A stretch of 64,000 nucleotides of DNA, taken from Lentzea guizhouensis (lineage in GTDB: Bacteria > Actinomycetota > Actinomycetes > Mycobacteriales > Pseudonocardiaceae). This document shows positions 59,674-64,000 of this stretch, piece after piece (within the stretch, counting starts at the first letter, position 1; every line of letters begins with the position of its first letter). The translations under genes and the position numbers were made by a program. Location of the stretch: contig NZ_CP016793.1 of the NCBI RefSeq assembly GCF_001701025.1, positions 6,944,001-7,008,000 of the forward strand, given 5' to 3'. The notes under the pieces were generated by a model. That model saw nothing but the letters and a program-made list of their open reading frames with translations, ran no database searches and was not told the DNA's origin.

Positions 59674-60264
59674 ATGGCAGGCACGGGAACACGACGACTG
59701 CGGGCGGACGCGGAGCAGAACACCGCGCGGATCCTGGCCGCCGCCGAGGAGGTGCTGGCCGTCGAACCGGCGGCGTCGCTGGAACGCATCGGCGAGGCGG
59801 CCGGACTGACCCGCGCCACCGTGCACCGCCGCTTCGCCTCCCGTCAGGCGCTGCTGGACGCGTTGACCGACCAGCTCGACCGGCGCTACCTCAGCGCGCT
59901 CGAACAGTCCAGGATGGACACCGCGCCACCGCTCGTGGTCTTCCTGCGGCTCACCGAGATCCTGTTCGAGCTCAAGGTCAGCAACCGGTTCGCCATGGAG
60001 CTCATGAGCGGCCGCGACGAGTGCCGGGCCGGACTGAGCCCCGCGGTCGAGGACGGGCTGGAGCAGGTCTTCGCCCGGCTGCGGGAGGCGGGGGACATCA
60101 CCGCCACCGGCGCGGAGTGGTGCCGGCGGGTCTACCTGGCCATGGCACACGAGGTGCACCAGCTGCCCGAGGACGCCGAGGACCTCGTCGCGGCCGGGGG
60201 ATCCCGGCCGCTGCTGGTCGTGCGGGCCGTGGTGGGTGCGCTGGGAGGCACCCCTCAGGCCTGA
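59674..60264 (+). CDS. TetR-family regulator
   Basis: 196 residues. The helix-turn-helix is ARILAAAEEVLAVEPAASLE, RIGEAAGLTRATVHRRFASR, QALLDALTDQ; the ligand domain has CRAGLSPAVEDGLEQVFARL and WCRRVYLAMAHEVHQLPEDA. The ATG at 59674 starts MAGTGTRR; an upstream start at 59650 would lie inside the palindrome. Divergent from the SDR gene. Its last 10 bp overlap the convergent AraC gene. Confidence 0.9.
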   Translation: MAGTGTRRLRADAEQNTARILAAAEEVLAVEPAASLERIGEAAGLTRATVHRRFASRQALLDALTDQLDRRYLSALEQSRMDTAPPLVVFLRLTEILFELKVSNRFAMELMSGRDECRAGLSPAVEDGLEQVFARLREAGDITATGAEWCRRVYLAMAHEVHQLPEDAEDLVAAGGSRPLLVVRAVVGALGGTPQA

Positions 60265-60989
60265 CCCGCGCGCTCTCCCGCCTGGTAGGCACCGGGCGTC
60301 TGCCCCGTCGTGCGGGCGAACGCGTCGACGAACGCACTCGCCGTCGCCCACCCGCAGCGGTGCGCCGTGGTCGTCACCGACGTGCCCGCGCTGAGCTCGA
60401 GCATCGCGTGGAACACGCGGACGTTGGTGCGCCACTGGGGATACGTGCACGCGAACTCGGCGCGGAACAGCCGGGTGAGCTGCCGGTCGCTCGTGCCCAC
60501 CTGGCGGGCGAGCCACGGGATGGTGCGCGGCCGGGCCAGGTCGTCGGTGACCAGGCGGCAGGCGTGGGCGAGCCGGGCGTCGCGGGCGGCCGGCAGGGTG
60601 AGCGGCGCGAGGTCCGCGCGCCGCACCCGGTCGCGGACCACCGCGCGCAACCGCCGGGCCTCCGCGGGCGGGAGACCCGGTTCGGTGCAGGCCATCAGGA
60701 GCTCGCGCAGCAACGGGGACACGGCGATCACGGTCGGGCGGTCGCCGGGGAAGAGCGACTCCTGCGCCGGGAACCGCAGCAGGTGCACCTGGACGTGGCC
60801 GTGCACGCGGTGCTCGTGCCAGCACACCGCGGGCGTCCAGATCGCCCGCTGCGCACCCGCGACCCACGTCCCGTACTCGGTGCTGACCGCGAGGACGCCG
60901 CTGCTGACGTAGAGGAGCTGGTGCTCACCGTCGTGCCGGTGCCGCGCGATCACCTCGCCGGGCAGGTGGTGATGGCGGCTTTCCGACAC
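60255..60989 (-). CDS. AraC-family regulator
   Basis: 244 residues. The N-terminal cupin-like half has PGEVIARHRHDGEHQLLYVS and WTPAVCWHEHRVHGHVQVHL; the C-terminal helix-turn-helix pair has TIPWLARQVGTSDRQLTRLF and AHRCGWATASAFVDAFARTT. The GTG at 60989 is the start. It is divergent from an MFS exporter gene, and TTCCGA (60981-60986) with TCGGAA (61004-61009) forms a possible operator overlapping its start codon. It probably regulates that exporter. Confidence 0.9.
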   Translation of the reverse strand: MSESRHHHLPGEVIARHRHDGEHQLLYVSSGVLAVSTEYGTWVAGAQRAIWTPAVCWHEHRVHGHVQVHLLRFPAQESLFPGDRPTVIAVSPLLRELLMACTEPGLPPAEARRLRAVVRDRVRRADLAPLTLPAARDARLAHACRLVTDDLARPRTIPWLARQVGTSDRQLTRLFRAEFACTYPQWRTNVRVFHAMLELSAGTSVTTTAHRCGWATASAFVDAFARTTGQTPGAYQAGERAGQA

Positions 60990-61042
60990 AGGTCGTCAGT
61001 TTATCGGAAGTCCTCCGGCCTCGATTCGATCACCGTGAGGGC

Positions 61043-62281
61043 ATGAGACGGTTCTTCGCCGACACCCGGCCGCTCGCGATCCCGGCGTTCCGCAGGACCT
61101 TCGCCGGTCAGGGCACCGCGGTGGTCGGCCTGATGATCACCGCGGTCGCCGTGCCGGTGCAGCTCTACGACCTGACCCGCTCGTCGTTCGTCGTCGGCCT
61201 GAGCGGGCTCGTCGGACTGCTGCCGGTCGTGGTGTTCGGCCTCTACGGCGGCGCGGTCGCGGACGCGGTCGACCGGCGCAGGCTCTACCTGGCGTCCTGC
61301 TCGGTGTCGTGGGCCGCGACGCTCGGCCTGCTCGCCCAGAGCCTCGCCGACGTCCGATCACCGGCGTTGATCCTCGGCTTGGTCGCCGTGCAGGCCGGCA
61401 GTTTCGCGGTTTCGTCGTCGGTGCGCGGCGCGATCGTCCCGCTGCTGGTGCCCGCCGACCTCGTGCCCGCGGCCACCGCGTTGAACTACACCGTCGGCAC
61501 GCTCGGCCAGGTGCTCGGCCCGTTGATCGCCGGTGTCCTCATCGGACTGCCCGGCGGCTTCGCCTACGCCTACGCCGCCGACGCCGTGCTGTTCACCGCC
61601 GCCCTGTACGCCGCACTGCGCCTGCCATCGTTCGGCGTGGCGGACCCGGTCGGGCGTCCGGGGCTGCGGTCCGTCGTGGAAGGGCTGCGGTTCCTGGGCG
61701 GGAACCCGGTCCTGCTCATGTCGTTCGCCGTCGACATCGCCGCCATGGTGCTGGCGACGCCGGAGGCGTTGTTCCCGCAGGCCGCCGCCACCCGGTTCGA
61801 CGGCGGTGTCGGTCCGCTGTACTCGGCGATCGCCGCCGGGGCGGTCCTGGCGGGCGTGCTGGGCGGCTGGATCGGCCGCGTGCGCAGACAGGGCGTGGCG
61901 CTGACGGTCGCCGTCGTGGTCTGGTCGGCCGCGATCGCCGCCGCCGGGTTCGTGCACGAGCTGTGGGTGGTCGTCGTGCTGTTGGTCGTGGCGGGGGCAG
62001 CGGACCTGGTGAGCGCGGTGTTCCGGCAGTCGATCCTGCAGACCTTCGTACCGGACCGGCTGCGGGGGCGGTTGCAGGGCGTGTTCACCGTGGTGGTCAC
62101 CGGAGGTCCGCGGCTGGGGGACCTGCGGGCCGGGGTGATGGCGGCGACCACGACCTTCACGCTGGCCTGGTCCGGGGCCGCGTTGCTGTGCATCGCGGTC
62201 GTCGTGGTGGCGGCGGTGTGCGTGCGGCCGTTCTGGCACTACGACCGCCGCGAGGCGGAGGTGGCGCAGCCGGCCACGTGA
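61043..62281 (+). CDS. MFS exporter (EntS/MFS_3-like)
   Basis: 412 residues with about twelve membrane helices. FRRTFAGQGTAVVGLMITAV near the N terminus, YGGAVADAVDRRRLYLASCS as the loop 2-3 motif and VFRQSILQTFVPDRLRGRLQ in the second half match the MFS_3/EntS-like exporters. These export siderophores or drugs. The ATG at 61043 is 53 bp from the divergent AraC gene. A hairpin follows the stop. Confidence 0.87.
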   Translation: MRRFFADTRPLAIPAFRRTFAGQGTAVVGLMITAVAVPVQLYDLTRSSFVVGLSGLVGLLPVVVFGLYGGAVADAVDRRRLYLASCSVSWAATLGLLAQSLADVRSPALILGLVAVQAGSFAVSSSVRGAIVPLLVPADLVPAATALNYTVGTLGQVLGPLIAGVLIGLPGGFAYAYAADAVLFTAALYAALRLPSFGVADPVGRPGLRSVVEGLRFLGGNPVLLMSFAVDIAAMVLATPEALFPQAAATRFDGGVGPLYSAIAAGAVLAGVLGGWIGRVRRQGVALTVAVVVWSAAIAAAGFVHELWVVVVLLVVAGAADLVSAVFRQSILQTFVPDRLRGRLQGVFTVVVTGGPRLGDLRAGVMAATTTFTLAWSGAALLCIAVVVVAAVCVRPFWHYDRREAEVAQPAT

Positions 62282-62285
62282 GAAC

Positions 62286-62321
62286 GACCGGGCTGCCACT
62301 CACGCAGGCGGCAGCCCGGTC
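62286..62321. terminator. Terminator hairpin between convergent MFS and BMP genes
   Basis: GACCGGGCTGCC (62286-62297) pairs perfectly with GGCAGCCCGGTC (62310-62321) around a 12-nt loop, 4 bp after the MFS stop and 6 bp before the BMP stop. It can serve both directions. Confidence 0.85.
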
Positions 62322-62327
62322 CGATGC

Positions 62328-63461
62328 CTACGGCTGTTCCGCGACCTTGATCTTGCCCTCGATGATCTGGGCCTTGTAGCCCTCGAGGATGCCCTGCAGC
62401 CTCGCGTCGATCTTGCCGCCCGACGTGGCGTACCCGACGCCGTCCGACTTGAGGTCGAACACCTTCGGCAGCGACGCGAGGTCGTTCTTCGCGGCCGCGC
62501 GGAAGAAGTCGTACACCGCCACGTCGACGCGCTTGAGGCTCGACGCCACGATGACGTCCCTGGTGTTCACCAGGGCCGGCTGGTTGTACTGGTCGGCGTC
62601 ACAGCCGATCGCGAGCACGCCCGCCTGCTTCACCGCGGAGAACACGCCGATGCCGGACGCGCCGGCGGCGGGGTAGAGGACGTCGGCGCCCTGGTCGATC
62701 AGGCCCTTCGCGGCCTCCTGGCCCTTCGGCGGGTCCTGGAAGCCGGTGAAGTCACCGGCCGGGGTGATGTACCTCTTGTCGACCTGGATCTTCGGGGCGG
62801 CGGTGCGGGCGCCCTGGGCGTAGCCGGCCTCGAACTTCTGGATCAGCGGGATGTTCACGCCGCCGACGAAGCCGACGTGGCACTTCTTGCTCTGGTACGC
62901 GGCGACGACGCCCGCCAGGAAGGCGCCCTCCTGCTCGGCGAAGACCAGCGGCGTCACGTTGGCGGCGCCCTCGACCGCGGAGTCGACCAGGCCGAACTTG
63001 ACGTTCGGGAACTCCGGCGCCACGACCTTCAGCGACTCGGTGTAGGCGAAGCCGACGCCGACGATCGGGTTGAAGCCCTCGGAGGCGAGCTGGCGCAACC
63101 GGGTCTGCTTGGCGGCCTCGTCCTCGTTCGGCGCCGCGGACAGCTCGCGGGTGTTCTCCTTCTTGACGCCCAGGTCCTTGATCGCCTGGTCGAACCCGGC
63201 GGCGGCGAGGTCGTTGAACGACGCGTCGCCGCGGCCACCGATGTCGTAGGCCAGGCCGATCTTGAGAGCGCTCCCGTCGACCGGCTCCCTCGCGGCCGTG
63301 GTGGTGCTGGACGCGGCGGCCGCGGTGGGCGGGGTGGCGAGCTCACAGGCGGCACCGGTGGGCGTCGCGGTGGTGCCACCTCCGGAGTCCTTCGCGCAGG
63401 CGCTCACCACCATGGTCAACGCGATCGCGGCAACAGCGGTGCCACGCATACGACGGCGCAC
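62328..63461 (-). CDS. BMP-family (PnrA/Med-like) substrate-binding lipoprotein
   Basis: 377 residues. The GTG at 63461 has GGGAGGAG upstream and gives a basic N terminus, a hydrophobic stretch and the lipobox VVSAC, so it is a membrane-anchored lipoprotein. The mature part, after a Thr/Ala linker, has LKIGLAYDIGGRGDASFNDL, FVGGVNIPLIQKFEAGYAQG and DVLYPAAGASGIGVFSAVKQ, typical of BMP/PnrA nucleoside-binding proteins. The usual ABC ATPase and permeases are not adjacent in the window. Confidence 0.92.
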   Translation of the reverse strand: MRRRMRGTAVAAIALTMVVSACAKDSGGGTTATPTGAACELATPPTAAAASSTTTAAREPVDGSALKIGLAYDIGGRGDASFNDLAAAGFDQAIKDLGVKKENTRELSAAPNEDEAAKQTRLRQLASEGFNPIVGVGFAYTESLKVVAPEFPNVKFGLVDSAVEGAANVTPLVFAEQEGAFLAGVVAAYQSKKCHVGFVGGVNIPLIQKFEAGYAQGARTAAPKIQVDKRYITPAGDFTGFQDPPKGQEAAKGLIDQGADVLYPAAGASGIGVFSAVKQAGVLAIGCDADQYNQPALVNTRDVIVASSLKRVDVAVYDFFRAAAKNDLASLPKVFDLKSDGVGYATSGGKIDARLQGILEGYKAQIIEGKIKVAEQP

Positions 63462-63590
63462 GGCTCGTCTCCTCCCTGCTCGGCAGAGCAGAACCCGGTT
63501 GGCGGTTGTGGGGCTACGCGGACGGACGCTACCTCGCCTGCCGAACAACCCGGTCACGCGCTCACCTGCTGGGAAACGTCCACAGTGGAA

Positions 63591-64000
63591 TCACAGCGCC
63601 ACCTGGCCCGTGACACCGACGACCGTGTCCCCGCCCACCCAGATCTCGCCGTCGGCCTGGCGCAGGTGCACCCGGCCACGCCGGCCGAGCACCGTGCCCT
63701 GCGCGGCGACGTACTCCGCGGGCGCGACGCCCGCCGGGATGAGCCACTGGGCGATGGCGGCGTTGAGGCTGCCGGTCACCGGGTCCTCGTCGTACCGGCT
63801 GCCCTCGTCGACGAACGCCCGCACCTCGAACGCCGCGTCACCGCCCGGCTGGTGCGGCCCGACCACGCCGACGCTGGTGAACCCGCCGAACTGCGCGTAG
63901 TCCGGTTCGAGGGCGAGCACCGCATCGGCCGACCGCAGCAGCACGGCGACCCAGCCGGGTCCGTTGTCCGCCCACCGCGCCTCGACGATCTCGCCAGGCT
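63591..64000 (-). CDS. PhzF-family protein, N terminus beyond the window
   Basis: The C-terminal 136 residues are present and the frame runs open to the window edge. YAQFGGFTSVGVVGPHQPGG, the conserved YDEDPVTGSLNAAIAQWLIP and GRVHLRQADGEIWVGGDTVV are typical of the PhzF/diaminopimelate epimerase-like fold. Most PhzF homologues outside phenazine clusters have unknown isomerase activity. It is 129 bp downstream of the BMP gene start, on the same strand. Confidence 0.92.
   Translation of the reverse strand, partial: PGEIVEARWADNGPGWVAVLLRSADAVLALEPDYAQFGGFTSVGVVGPHQPGGDAAFEVRAFVDEGSRYDEDPVTGSLNAAIAQWLIPAGVAPAEYVAAQGTVLGRRGRVHLRQADGEIWVGGDTVVGVTGQVAL

Overview
The window is very GC-rich, uses GTG and TTG starts freely, and carries typical actinomycete families: a SARP/AfsR-type activator, a P450, PaaX, PucR, many SpoIIE-type phosphatases and RsbW-like kinases, DUF6292, DUF4326 and VanZ-RDD. 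It looks like chromosome from a filamentous actinomycete. Pseudonocardiaceae (Lentzea/Saccharothrix/Amycolatopsis-like) is my best guess, but it is an inference. No rRNA, tRNA, CRISPR array, phage or transposase gene was seen.

Layout. 1-1948: a flavin/iron-sulfur oxidoreductase that looks like one PPOX-reductase-ferredoxin fusion split by a frameshift. 1958-11296: a partner-switching (stressosome) locus with RsbR, RsbS, RsbT, an RsbX-like kinase-phosphatase, a hybrid histidine kinase, a damaged receiver-phosphatase, two RsbW-like ATPases and a PAS-GAF-PAS-phosphatase-ATPase-STAS protein. It contains no sigma factor. 11443-16487: nucleotidyltransferase, CPT-like kinase, then an AtuA/DUF4387/MFS operon with a divergent GntR regulator. 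16490-23448: degenerate repeats, kinase, VanZ-RDD, STAS, antiporter, a scrambled pseudogene, and an SDR/TetR pair whose TetR gene carries an exact 243-bp tandem duplication. 23491-28712: redox block (catalase/Fur, MOSC, cysteine-rich MarR, protoglobin-redoxin-AhpD operon) in which two promoters share the palindrome TAGGACTCCTA. 28797-33916: PPK2, a broken two-component pair, RDD, SRPBCC and a PRC/YsnF stress protein. 34096-41667: divergent catabolic cluster (PaaX, FAH, RidA / cupin, thioesterase, aryl-CoA ligase, 2-aminobenzoyl-CoA/salicylyl-CoA monooxygenase). 41739-46998: DUF4097 protein, SARP-type regulator and P450; the DUF4097 and P450 promoters carry matching 11-bp-phased direct repeats. 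47195-48492: repeat-rich intergenic DNA around a DUF4326 gene. 48493-64000: mixed regulators and enzymes (NmrA, AraC, MHYT, LLM oxidoreductase, CsbD, DUF6292, Baeyer-Villiger-like monooxygenase, PucR, a 52-residue peptide, amidohydrolase, MarR, SDR, TetR, AraC, MFS, BMP lipoprotein, PhzF).

Two themes stand out. First, regulatory DNA is readable: several promoters have clear palindromes or phased direct repeats that tie genes into small regulons. Second, gene breakage is unusually dense: at least seven loci have frameshifts, internal deletions or exact local duplications although their protein families are otherwise well conserved. This is either real decay or assembly error, and it decides how the signalling genes should be read.
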